This document shows, piece by piece, positions 36,886-44,789 of a stretch of DNA of 64,000 bases. The translations under genes and the position numbers were made by a program. The stretch's first letter is position 1, and each line of letters starts with the position of its first letter. A model generated the notes under the pieces. That model had not been told where the DNA came from. It ran no database searches and saw only the letters and a list, made by a program, of their open reading frames with translations. The stretch is taken from contig BDEJ01000016.1 of the NCBI GenBank assembly GCA_001653155.1, positions 62,001 to 126,000 on the forward strand, written 5' to 3'. This stretch comes from Porphyromonadaceae bacterium H1 (GTDB lineage: Bacteria; Bacteroidota; Bacteroidia; Bacteroidales; Paludibacteraceae).

Positions 36886-36921
36886 CACAGCGGCAGGCCT
36901 CTTTCGAGCTCTGCCGCTGTG
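36886..36921 (-). terminator. Hairpin after the BIG2/DUF6359/DUF5689 lipoprotein gene
   Basis: Perfect 11-bp inverted repeat CACAGCGGCAG (36886-36896) with CTGCCGCTGTG (36911-36921). On the minus strand it is followed by ATTAACTTTATTTTTAT, a loose T-rich tract. It may partly terminate transcription before the EEP nuclease gene, for which I see no separate promoter. Confidence 0.65.
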
Positions 36922-36938
36922 CAAGGCACTAAAAGCTC

Positions 36939-38312
36939 TTATTTCACATCATCGAGACTGCGGATAATCAACTGCTTCTTTTTATCGTACTGTTGTGCAA
37001 TCCCCGTTACGGACACCTTCGCTGTGGGAAGAGGCTGGCCAACGAAACTTGCATACTTAGATACAAAGAGGTCGAGGGTTGCTCCGCCATCAGTAAGCGT
37101 GTTGGTTTGGTGCTTGGTTTTGTTGCCGTAAGTACCGGCACCCTCAGGACCGGTGATGTTGCCTTCCACAGTTACTACGCAGCATTCGTACTTACTGATG
37201 TCGGCATTGATTTCGGCTGCAGTGGCCTTACGGGGCGTAATGCTGCCCGTGCCGACTTTAGCAGTCTTCACGGAAGCCACTTCGAACTGCAAAGCTTCTT
37301 TATAGGCTTGCAACTTACCGTCGAGAAGTACTTCCACCTTATCGCCCAACTCGTAGCTGTTGTCTTTGTCCGAAAAACGAATGGCGATACCCGACATGTT
37401 ATCCTCAGAGGTAATTACCCAGTTTTTCTTGGAAGTAGAGTTACCGCCTTTGAGGCTAGAGCTAACGATACCTACAATTTTTTTCTTCCCGTCAAGATTT
37501 ACTTCACTGCCGGTGTACAAAGCCCGCAGCTCGGCAATAGTCATAACCGGTACATCAAAGTTTCCGGGTTCGGGGGGATTCACCCCTTTGTTTTCGGCTA
37601 TCAGCCAGTAGCCGTCGGTATTTTTGATGGCGGGGAAGGTATTGTAAGTCGTAATGTCTCCGTGTACCTTCACTTCTTTACCCAGGATGTCGGCATTATC
37701 CTTAATGGAAAGCGCCTTGCGGATGTCGCCGACAGGCAACTGGATGCAAATCATTTTCGTCTTATCCGTCTCACCGGCAACAGCGGCCAACATAATGTTG
37801 TGACCCTCCGTATCGGTCGTCTCAACGGCTTTCGAAGTACTGTTGTAGCGGCCTACCACAAAGCCCTTTGCCCAGACAGCGGCTTCGTCTATTTTGTTTT
37901 TGTCCTTCGAACTTTTAGCCATCACCTGAGCAACGCTGTAAGGGGCATCTTTCGTTCCTGTGCCATCTCCTTCGCCACCACCTCCGGCAAGGTTAACTTT
38001 AATCACCGCTTCGGCCGTAAATATGTCGGCTTTGGCCGTAATTTTAGCTTCGCCGGTAGCCACAGCGGTAACGGTAGCCGTCAAGCCGTTTCCGCTCACC
38101 GTAGCCACAGCCGTGTTGGACGAAGTCCAGCTTACATCGGCTTTCGTTCCGGCAGGCGCCAAGGTAGCGGTCAGTGTCAGGGTCTTCCCGGCCTCGGTTA
38201 AGCTTCCCGAAACAGGCGACACGGATATACCGGTAACCGCTTCTTTCTTTTCGCAGGCCGTAAGCAACAAAGCTCCGGCTGTCAACATAAGGAACACATT
38301 TTTTAGTTTCAT
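36939..38312 (-). CDS. Lipoprotein with BIG2, DUF6359 and DUF5689 modules
   Basis: Lipoprotein of 457 residues (lipobox LLLTACEKKE, Cys at about 20) with no enzyme core. Order: a bacterial Ig-like (BIG2) domain at about 27-105 (ISVSPVSGSLTEAGKTLTLT, DVSWTSSNTAVATVSGNGLT), a DUF6359 module at about 115-245 (GTKDAPYSVAQVMA, WAKGFVVGRYNS, ICIQLPVGDIRKALSIKDN, LGKEVKVHGDI), then a DUF5689 module at about 253-455 (MTIAELRALYTG, KIVGIVSSSLKGGNSTSKKN, YELGDKVEVLLDGKLQAYKE). Both DUFs look like OB-fold relatives of nuclease-associated modules such as YhcR's. It probably displays nucleic-acid-binding folds at the cell surface, linked with the neighbouring receptor. Confidence 0.8.
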   Translation of the reverse strand: MKLKNVFLMLTAGALLLTACEKKEAVTGISVSPVSGSLTEAGKTLTLTATLAPAGTKADVSWTSSNTAVATVSGNGLTATVTAVATGEAKITAKADIFTAEAVIKVNLAGGGGEGDGTGTKDAPYSVAQVMAKSSKDKNKIDEAAVWAKGFVVGRYNSTSKAVETTDTEGHNIMLAAVAGETDKTKMICIQLPVGDIRKALSIKDNADILGKEVKVHGDITTYNTFPAIKNTDGYWLIAENKGVNPPEPGNFDVPVMTIAELRALYTGSEVNLDGKKKIVGIVSSSLKGGNSTSKKNWVITSEDNMSGIAIRFSDKDNSYELGDKVEVLLDGKLQAYKEALQFEVASVKTAKVGTGSITPRKATAAEINADISKYECCVVTVEGNITGPEGAGTYGNKTKHQTNTLTDGGATLDLFVSKYASFVGQPLPTAKVSVTGIAQQYDKKKQLIIRSLDDVK

Positions 38313-38356
38313 AAGTTTTAAAATTTAATTAATTGAGTTTTGATTGTATTTGGTTT

Positions 38357-39211
38357 TTATTTATCGAATATCAAATCCTCGCGTCCGCGAATGATCAGCT
38401 GCACATCGTCGCGCATACCACGCTGGTAGCGCGTAAGCAGACAAATAATGCTCCCCATTCCCTCCGGCAAGGTGTCGGCTGCGAATTTGGCGTATTCGCT
38501 ACTACGGAGCAGGGCTTTTTTCCCGTCGACAAGCAAGTAGCTGTTACCGTCGTTACCGTTTCCGTTGGGCCGGGAGAAATCAAAGAAAGTTGCCTTCCCT
38601 CCCAATTCAAACTGTACTCCATCGAAGCGTACCAAAGTGCTTCGAATTTCTTCGGTAACATCAAGGGGCAGGGTATCCAATACCTTCGGAGCTACGGCAG
38701 CAGGCTCGGGTGTCCCGTTACGGAAGACATGACTGAGGAAATCGACCCCTGTCATGCGATCCATCTGAGGTTTATCGCGGTAAAAAGAAGGCTTGGCGCT
38801 CCCAATCTGGTAGCTCCCGGCATAGCGCCCCACTCCCAAACCGTCGAGTTCCACAACGACTTCCTGTCCGACCATGAAGTGTGGGAAAAGCCCCGTGCGA
38901 TCTACTCCGATAGCGATGGCTCCGCTTTCGTCTTGCAGATAAAGGGTTTTGTAGAGGTTGCCGCTTTCGTCGTTGGCCGATACGCGGGCCTTGAGGGCCT
39001 TCTTCGTAGCTTCGATCCGGTTATGACCGTCGTAGCTATCCACCGGATAGAGCGCTTTCAACTCGGCAATGGTGATGAAAGTCAAATTCTTTTCGTTCTT
39101 GTATTCGGGACTTTTCAACTCCGGAAGCGGATAGGATCTCATATCCAGACTTTCGCAGGAGGACATCCATGCTGCCATGCAAATAAGCAGGCTATACAGT
39201 TTTATTTTCAT
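38357..39211 (-). CDS. DUF5689 lipoprotein paired with TonB-dependent receptor
   Basis: Lipoprotein of 284 residues (lipobox AWMSSCESLD). The DUF5689 domain covers most of the chain: FITIAELKALYPVDSYD, KALKARVSANDESGNLYKTL, LYLQDESGAIAIGVDRTGLF, FMVGQEVVVELDGLGVGRYA, and a second beta-rich half with STLVRFDGVQFELGG and YLLVDGKKALLRSSEYA, ending VQLIIRGREDLIFD. This fold is predicted to be OB-like. The gene follows the receptor gene by 27 bp, the position a SusD-like partner would hold, so it may be the receptor's surface ligand-binding subunit. No nuclease residues are visible. Confidence 0.8.
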   Translation of the reverse strand: MKIKLYSLLICMAAWMSSCESLDMRSYPLPELKSPEYKNEKNLTFITIAELKALYPVDSYDGHNRIEATKKALKARVSANDESGNLYKTLYLQDESGAIAIGVDRTGLFPHFMVGQEVVVELDGLGVGRYAGSYQIGSAKPSFYRDKPQMDRMTGVDFLSHVFRNGTPEPAAVAPKVLDTLPLDVTEEIRSTLVRFDGVQFELGGKATFFDFSRPNGNGNDGNSYLLVDGKKALLRSSEYAKFAADTLPEGMGSIICLLTRYQRGMRDDVQLIIRGREDLIFDK

Positions 39212-39238
39212 TACTTCGTATGCTTTTGAGGGGTTATG

Positions 39239-41809
39239 CTAAAAACGGTATCCCACATTCAGGAAGAGGTTGAAGCCTTGCATGTAGTAGAATTTAGCGG
39301 GAAATTTATTCAGGTTTTCCAAGTCGATGCTGCCGTTGTAAAGGGGAATACGCCCTTGTTCGAAACCTCCGTTCTTCACGCCGCGGTTGTTGAGGAGGTT
39401 GACGAGGTTCAGATTGAGGTTCAACTGCCGGCCTCCTTTGAAGTAAAACAGCTTACTCACCGAGACATCAACGGTTACGGCATCATCAAGCTGCTCCTGT
39501 GCAAGCCACTGTTTCACCAAAGCTTCTTTCTTATCGGTATTATAACCGGCCACATCAGCAGCCGCCCTGACCTTGGCAATGACGGAAGGCGTGCGCTGAA
39601 TATAGGAAGGGTCGAGGTAGTTATTAGCCACGCCATTCACACTCACTTCGAACCACCAGTATTTCCAGAAGTATTGCAGGCCTAAGGTTCCGGCTATTTC
39701 GGGCGAAGCGCCTACGTGATAATCCCGAATGGCAACCCCTTCGCTGAATTCTTCACCGGAGCCGTTCTCGTAACGCACAGTTCCCATGGGATTGTTCGTA
39801 TAAGTAAATTGCGACCAGGTAGCCGCCGTCGCCAGAGTCAGGTTACGCAGGATGTTGTATTTGAAAGCCGCCTCGGTACCGAAATTGCGCTTGCTCACAC
39901 CCAAAACGCTGTGGTGTACAAAAGTACGATAGGCATCGTTATAATAGGACTTTTTCCCCAAGGCGTTCCAATATCCGGTATAAAACAAGGACAAACGCCC
40001 GTTCAGTTTCGGATAGCTAAAGACGTAGTTCAAATCGGCAGCAGCAATCTGCTGCGATTTCAGTCCCGGAAGGGCATCATCGGAAATGCGTACCGTAGTA
40101 TAGGCATAATAGGGCAAGGGTGCTTGTGTTTTCAGCATCCCGGTAAAGGAAAATAAATTCCGACCGTTCAGTTTATAAATAAGTCCGCCTTTCAGCGCCG
40201 GATCGATAAAGTTGTGTACCAAGCCTTTTCCGTACGAAGTTGTGGGATAACGGCCGTTCTTCATTTTACCCTCACGGAAGAAAGAAGTGGCACTAAGCTT
40301 CAAGGCATAGAAAAATTCCAGATGTTCGTAATTATGATGCAACTGGGCCCACACATCGCCTGTTGAGACATGCGTGTGGTAGTGATAGCCGAAAATATCG
40401 TTTTTTGCAATCTTCCTATTCGGTTTCAGCAGGTCGTTCTGTTTCTTGTCGGGATCACCGGGGAAGTCGCGCTCTCCGTATTTATCCACGTCCAGCAGGT
40501 AGTCTGCTCCCAGCAGGTCGGCCAAAAGATCGAAGGAGTTTTCACGACCGTAACGTGCATTCACACCGGCCGAGAGTATGATATCGTTGCTCAAACGCTT
40601 TTCGAAAGTAGAGTTGAAGTTCGTCTCCAGCAAGTCGTTACGACGCTCCTCGATAACGTAAAGCGCCGATTTATTGCTGCCCAAGCGTGCATTGTTGCGG
40701 TTGGCTTCGTAAATTTCGCCCCACATCACCTGGCTCCGTCCCGGCTCCTGTCCCTTTTCGAGCCAACGCTGCGCATCATGCAGGTAAGCCGGATCCAGCG
40801 TATTGTAAGTCTTGGCCGTGTAAGAAGGTATGTAACGGTAGTAATCGGGCCGCGGGTCGGCCGTATTACCAAACCAGTTGAGGGCGGTGCTTCCGTAACG
40901 GTTGTAGGATGCAGCAATACCGGTCGTCAATTTCGTATTCCGGTCGATCTTCCAGATATGCGACAGGATGGCAACGGGAGCATAGTTGGTAACGATGCGA
41001 TGGTTGCGCTTGCTTCCGTCGGGCATGTAGCCCCAATAGCTGTTATAAAGATTATCTCCGGTAAGACTGTAAACCTCAGCAACCGTTGCCGAACGCTGTG
41101 CCCGCTGTACCGGCGAACCAAAGGTAGAAAACGAGAGGCTGTGCCGGCCGTCGGCCCATTGCTTTTCAACTCCGAGAAAATAAGAGAAATTGTGGTAGAA
41201 AGTCCCTTTGACAACTCCTTCGTAAGCATAACGCCCTCCGAGCAAAGCCGAGAAAGCCCAACCCTTCCGGTTAAGCCCGCTGTGATGCGAAAGCATCAAT
41301 CGCTGTTGGTAGTTACGGTTTGTATAGGTAAGGGTTAGCTTTCGCCCGCGGGCATAGCTGCCGGCACGCATATCGTAGTTCTGAGCGCCACCCAAATCGC
41401 CGAAAGAAAAAAGACTCGGCTGCAAATAATCCTGACTTGTCGTATTGCGTGTTACATCGTTCATTGCACCTATGATGGGGTAAGGAAAAGCTCCGCGTAT
41501 CAAACCGTTAAACTCCACACCGTTGATGTAGGTCTTACCATAGATGTTTTCGTATCCACGGGGTTTAAAGTAAAAAGGCGAAAGCTGAAAGCCCATCTCG
41601 GAAAGATAGGGATCGCTCGAAAAAGTAGCAAGGGTACTGAAGTTTTGCCCCCCGAAGTCCGCATCCTCATCCGAAGAGGACTCGTCAATAGCGCTCAGTT
41701 CAAAACTATTTTCCTTCTGAAAACTGCTGCGTAGCGTTTGAAGAGAATCCTGTGCGGAAAGCCCTCCAACAACAGCCAAAAAGACAAAGACAATAAAACG
41801 ATGTGACAT
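39239..41809 (-). CDS. TonB-dependent outer-membrane receptor of the nucleic-acid locus
   Basis: Predicted TonB-dependent transporter, 856 residues. After the signal peptide (IVFVFLAVVGGLSAQD) there is no carboxypeptidase-regulatory-like domain, unlike SusC proteins. A plug-like region at about 50-150 contains GYENIYGKTYINGVEFNGLI and PYPIIGAMNDVTRNT. The rest is beta-barrel with frequent aromatic girdles (KLTLTYTNRNYQQRLMLSHH, AWADGR-type turns, TGYWNALGKKSYYNDAYRTF) and the C-terminal strand YYMQGFNLFLNVGYRF with terminal Phe. It lies between a secreted endonuclease and DUF5689 lipoproteins, so nucleic-acid fragments or nucleotides are the probable cargo. This is inference from context only. 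Confidence 0.82.
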   Translation of the reverse strand: MSHRFIVFVFLAVVGGLSAQDSLQTLRSSFQKENSFELSAIDESSSDEDADFGGQNFSTLATFSSDPYLSEMGFQLSPFYFKPRGYENIYGKTYINGVEFNGLIRGAFPYPIIGAMNDVTRNTTSQDYLQPSLFSFGDLGGAQNYDMRAGSYARGRKLTLTYTNRNYQQRLMLSHHSGLNRKGWAFSALLGGRYAYEGVVKGTFYHNFSYFLGVEKQWADGRHSLSFSTFGSPVQRAQRSATVAEVYSLTGDNLYNSYWGYMPDGSKRNHRIVTNYAPVAILSHIWKIDRNTKLTTGIAASYNRYGSTALNWFGNTADPRPDYYRYIPSYTAKTYNTLDPAYLHDAQRWLEKGQEPGRSQVMWGEIYEANRNNARLGSNKSALYVIEERRNDLLETNFNSTFEKRLSNDIILSAGVNARYGRENSFDLLADLLGADYLLDVDKYGERDFPGDPDKKQNDLLKPNRKIAKNDIFGYHYHTHVSTGDVWAQLHHNYEHLEFFYALKLSATSFFREGKMKNGRYPTTSYGKGLVHNFIDPALKGGLIYKLNGRNLFSFTGMLKTQAPLPYYAYTTVRISDDALPGLKSQQIAAADLNYVFSYPKLNGRLSLFYTGYWNALGKKSYYNDAYRTFVHHSVLGVSKRNFGTEAAFKYNILRNLTLATAATWSQFTYTNNPMGTVRYENGSGEEFSEGVAIRDYHVGASPEIAGTLGLQYFWKYWWFEVSVNGVANNYLDPSYIQRTPSVIAKVRAAADVAGYNTDKKEALVKQWLAQEQLDDAVTVDVSVSKLFYFKGGRQLNLNLNLVNLLNNRGVKNGGFEQGRIPLYNGSIDLENLNKFPAKFYYMQGFNLFLNVGYRF

Positions 41810-41835
41810 ATAACTTTAAAATGATTAAATGGCGC

Positions 41836-42915
41836 TTATTTACTTATAATAAATTTACCTACGGACTTACGCAAACCCGATTGCATGCAAATCAGATACA
41901 TACCGTTCTCCAAATCGGAAACGGAGATGACTCCCCCCTCGAGGCGTCCCGATTGCAAGGCCTGCCCGCTCATGCTGTAGATTACATAAGATAGCTCGCT
42001 CTCTGCCGTTTCCACGTAGAGCAGGTCGCGAACGGGATTGGGCTTCAAACTGAACTCGATTCGGGTTTCTGGCAGGTCGGAGGTCAAGTTCCAAACCAAG
42101 CCTTTTTTATCACCCCAGATGTATTCGGCCAGCTCCGGGTGGTCGATGAAAGGATTCCGGTTGTGTTGAAATTTCTCCACGGCGTTATTCCGGTCTTTTT
42201 CTTTCTTACTGACCGGATCTTGCCGGTGCCACTTCAGGAAAAGACGAATAGACCACTCCGAAATCGAAGGATAGCTATTCCGGGCAAAGGAAGCTCCACC
42301 GATGGAGTTCATAATATTTTCGTAGCGTGTTGCAAAATAGAAATAAGTACGTGCAAAATCGCCTTTGTACTCATCTACCGGTTCGAAGACTCTACCCGAA
42401 TAACCCGGAAAAGTCGATCGGCCTGATTTACCAAGGGCTTTTCCACCCAAACTCTTACCCTGGGCACACTCTCCGAATGGGTCATTCCCCCGTTGGTTGT
42501 TTACCTTCCCGTCGGTGGGATAAACGTGAAAGGCATCGTTCCGCATCGGCTCCCGTTTGTTGAACCAGCTTTGCGGTATGGAGTGCTCGCGGTTGTAACA
42601 GTCACAAACCTTCTTGTATTGTCCACAAGTACGACCACCGTGTTCAAAGTCGCAATTGGAGTACATATCCCAGACTTTGCCATCCTCCCGCTTATCGCTA
42701 CTGCGGTAGACCTCATACAAGGCATCGTATCCTAGGTCAGTATGGTTCTTTATAATGCGGTGAAGAGCCGTTTTGAGAGCGGCCTGCGATTGGCCTTCGG
42801 CCTTTGAGTAATAACCGGGCTTAGGCTGGGCCTGCACCAAGAGGCAGAAAGCCGCAAAAAACGTAAAAAGCAGAGATTTCCGAAAAGAAGTAGAAAGACT
42901 CATAAATTGATTCAC
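41836..42915 (-). CDS. T9SS-exported endonuclease I family nuclease
   Basis: Secreted DNA/RNA endonuclease of the Endonuclease_1 family (EndA/Vvn type, beta-beta-alpha metal fold), 359 residues. A signal peptide (LLFTFFAAFCLLVQA) is followed by the catalytic domain at about 40-265, with YNREHSIPQSWF (metal and catalytic His), FHVYPTDGKVNNQRGNDPFG and YFYFATRYENIMNSIGG. Six Cys in the first third (SNCDFEHGGRTCGQYKKVCD) may form disulfides. The C-terminal 80 residues are a type A T9SS sorting domain (FSLKPNPVRDLLYVETAESE, VIYSMSGQALQSGRL, LENGMYLICMQSG, KFIISK), so the enzyme should be surface-anchored or released. It has its own consensus promoter and heads the receptor operon. Confidence 0.92.
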   Translation of the reverse strand: MNQFMSLSTSFRKSLLFTFFAAFCLLVQAQPKPGYYSKAEGQSQAALKTALHRIIKNHTDLGYDALYEVYRSSDKREDGKVWDMYSNCDFEHGGRTCGQYKKVCDCYNREHSIPQSWFNKREPMRNDAFHVYPTDGKVNNQRGNDPFGECAQGKSLGGKALGKSGRSTFPGYSGRVFEPVDEYKGDFARTYFYFATRYENIMNSIGGASFARNSYPSISEWSIRLFLKWHRQDPVSKKEKDRNNAVEKFQHNRNPFIDHPELAEYIWGDKKGLVWNLTSDLPETRIEFSLKPNPVRDLLYVETAESELSYVIYSMSGQALQSGRLEGGVISVSDLENGMYLICMQSGLRKSVGKFIISK

Positions 42916-42943
42916 GATGTTAGTTCTCTCAAAAATGGGGGGA

Positions 42944-42975
42944 CAAATATACTAAAAGATACAAGCCTGCACAAA
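42944..42975 (-). promoter_or_regulatory. Promoter of the endonuclease-receptor operon
   Basis: Minus-strand -33 TTTG (42975-42972), 20-bp spacer, -7 TATATTTG (42951-42944), 28 bp before the endonuclease start. Full consensus match. Confidence 0.8.
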
Positions 42976-43008
42976 AAACAGCAAGAGATTGATTTTTTTT
43001 GAGGCCAT

Positions 43009-43038
43009 AAAAGGCTTGCCGGATGGGGCAAGCCTTTT
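43009..43038 (-). terminator. Terminator of the DUF6359 T9SS cargo gene
   Basis: Perfect 12-bp stem AAAAGGCTTGCC (43009-43020) with GGCAAGCCTTTT (43027-43038), 37 bp past the stop at 43076. It separates this gene from the endonuclease operon. Confidence 0.8.
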
Positions 43039-43075
43039 AGTAGGTCATCGATTCATAGAAAAAAATTCGAATGTA

Positions 43076-44434
43076 TTACAAAACGAGTTTCTGCATGCGA
43101 TTGTTAATCTTCACCAGCAGCAGGCCGCAGGCATCAAGCTCCAGTACATTCAGGCCTTCGGCAGCACGTATGAGTGCTAACTGCTGACCTGCAGCGTTAT
43201 AGATTTCAAGCAGGTCGCCGGCCTGAGCTTCGAAGTAAATTTTCCCGTCAGCGGTCCAAACAGCAGCAGTCGCAACAAGCTCCGGAAGGGAAGTTAGCGG
43301 CATCAAAACATATTCTTTAGCTTCCTTTACACCGGGAGTGTCGCCAAAATATCCGGTCAGCACACCTTTCACTGCCAACTGACGACCGACAAGTGTCGGA
43401 TTTTCTTTCAGGTTCAATTTACTGCGCAAGTCTCCTACCGGAAGCTGTACGGGAATCATCTTCTTTAAATCTTTCTCGGCAGGATCGTCGGCGAGAATTA
43501 AAGCCGTATTGGAATCAAAAGGAGCCTCAAGGTCAACAGCCGTCAGGTTTCCGTCAGCTCCCTCATAAGGCACACCCAGGATATAGCCTTGCACCCATTT
43601 CGGTTCGTCACCCAGAGAGTTGTTAGCCAGCTTCACATCTGCCACACTGAAAGGTTTCTCTTTTGTTCCTTCTCCCTTGAGCGATACGATAACGTAATCT
43701 TGGCTTACCACTGCACTGGGATTGGCATTGCTGCTGTCGTAGGCAATAGCTTTGATGTTGGTTGTAGCATTCACCTTAATAGCCCCCGTGTAAGGCGTGC
43801 TTGCCGAACTGGGCTCGTCGCCGTTAAGAGTATAATAAATTTTAGCATTCTCGGTAGCCGAAGTCAAACTTACGCTTTGAGGCGTCGTGTAGGTTCCTCC
43901 TTTAGGTGAGAATAAAGGCGCAACAGTTGCTGTCGCACCAGAGGCTGCATACTCAACTTCAATCTTTTTTACACACAGACCTTTCCCCACAGTCTGTTTC
44001 CAAAAAATTTTAATTTCTCCGGCAGCCGAACCGCTGAAAGCATACTCCGCATTCTTGGTAGTCAAACTTTGAGAAGCCGGATCGAAAGCTACCCCTCCTA
44101 CCGAAACAGAAACATTCGCCTGAATCCCGGAATAGCCGGAAGTAGAAACTTTGACAGAAGCAATTGTACCGGTGATACCGGAAGTTGAGAGTGTCAGCTC
44201 CATTTCCGGATCAGCCTTAGAGCCGAACTGTTGACCCTTTTTCTTATCATATCCAAAATATTTACCTACCTCGCCTTGTGCTTTCCAGCTTACACCACTC
44301 AGGTCTTGCTCACCGAATGCATCCCAAGTTTTCCGGTCGAAAGTATGGCTGTAAACATCCGCATGCAGGCTCGCATACTTTGAAAAAAGAAATACTGATA
44401 AAAAAAGAAAAGTTACTGTGGTAATTTTTTTCAT
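43076..44434 (-). CDS. T9SS cargo protein with chitobiase-C-like and DUF6359 domains
   Basis: Secreted protein of 452 residues with signal peptide (TVTFLFLSVFLFSKYASLHA). An N-terminal beta-sandwich (about 30-160) is followed by a chitobiase/hexosaminidase C-terminal-like Ig domain (about 170-250: FSPKGGTYTTPQSVSLTSAT, IYYTLNGDEPSSASTPYTG), a DUF6359 module (about 255-375: GEGTKEKPFSVADVKL, VQGYILGVPYEG, IPVQLPVGDLRSKLNLKENP, LVGRQLAVKGVLTGYFGD) and a T9SS type A sorting domain (about 380-452: TADGKIYFEAQAGDLLEIYN). No catalytic motif is seen. The DUF6359 module is the same type as in the lipoprotein at 36939-38312, which ties this protein to the nuclease/receptor locus. It has its own promoter and terminator. 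Confidence 0.8.
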   Translation of the reverse strand: MKKITTVTFLFLSVFLFSKYASLHADVYSHTFDRKTWDAFGEQDLSGVSWKAQGEVGKYFGYDKKKGQQFGSKADPEMELTLSTSGITGTIASVKVSTSGYSGIQANVSVSVGGVAFDPASQSLTTKNAEYAFSGSAAGEIKIFWKQTVGKGLCVKKIEVEYAASGATATVAPLFSPKGGTYTTPQSVSLTSATENAKIYYTLNGDEPSSASTPYTGAIKVNATTNIKAIAYDSSNANPSAVVSQDYVIVSLKGEGTKEKPFSVADVKLANNSLGDEPKWVQGYILGVPYEGADGNLTAVDLEAPFDSNTALILADDPAEKDLKKMIPVQLPVGDLRSKLNLKENPTLVGRQLAVKGVLTGYFGDTPGVKEAKEYVLMPLTSLPELVATAAVWTADGKIYFEAQAGDLLEIYNAAGQQLALIRAAEGLNVLELDACGLLLVKINNRMQKLVL

Positions 44435-44500
44435 ATTTGCTATAAAAATTGGTTATATAAAAACAGAGCGATTTCAAGGAAATTCCCTCACAAAAGCAAA

Positions 44501-44532
44501 CAAAAATAAACAAGTTTTTCCTAACAGGCAAA
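44501..44532 (-). promoter_or_regulatory. Promoter of the DUF6359 T9SS cargo gene
   Basis: Minus-strand -33 TTTG (44532-44529), 20-bp spacer, -7 TATTTTTG (44508-44501). The leader to the start at 44434 is about 60 nt. Confidence 0.78.
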
Positions 44533-44717
44533 CAAAAAACAGAGCTAATTCTTGATTTAACGTTTAAGGGTTTACTAATTCCTATTAAATCAATTTTTTA
44601 TCCGAAACAATATAGCAATCAATCATCAATGAGCTTCGGAATGAGAAATCACTCCTTGTAGCAACATTGCAAAGAGAGCTTGGAGGCAATCGAAGGAATC
44701 CGGATGGTCGAAAAAAA

Positions 44718-44751
44718 GAAAGAGTTGTCTCGTTTTCAAGACAACTCTTTC
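44718..44751 (-). terminator. Terminator of the GldJ-type gene
   Basis: Perfect 13-bp inverted repeat GAAAGAGTTGTCT (44718-44730) with AGACAACTCTTTC (44739-44751). On the minus strand it is followed by TTTTTTTC. Confidence 0.82.
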
Positions 44752-44789
44752 TTTGCTGAATTTTTAATTTACTTATTCTAAAAACACGG

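Larger units (their letters stand above)
44435..44789. other. Intergenic region with promoter and terminator only
   Basis: AT-rich spacer between the DUF6359 cargo gene and the GldJ-type gene (both minus strand). It carries the promoter of the former (44501-44532) and the terminator of the latter (44718-44751). No further gene was seen. Confidence 0.65.

Noticed and set aside
36939-38312. Glycosidase or nuclease activity in the BIG2/DUF6359/DUF5689 lipoprotein
   Set aside because: No catalytic motif is visible; all parts look like binding modules.
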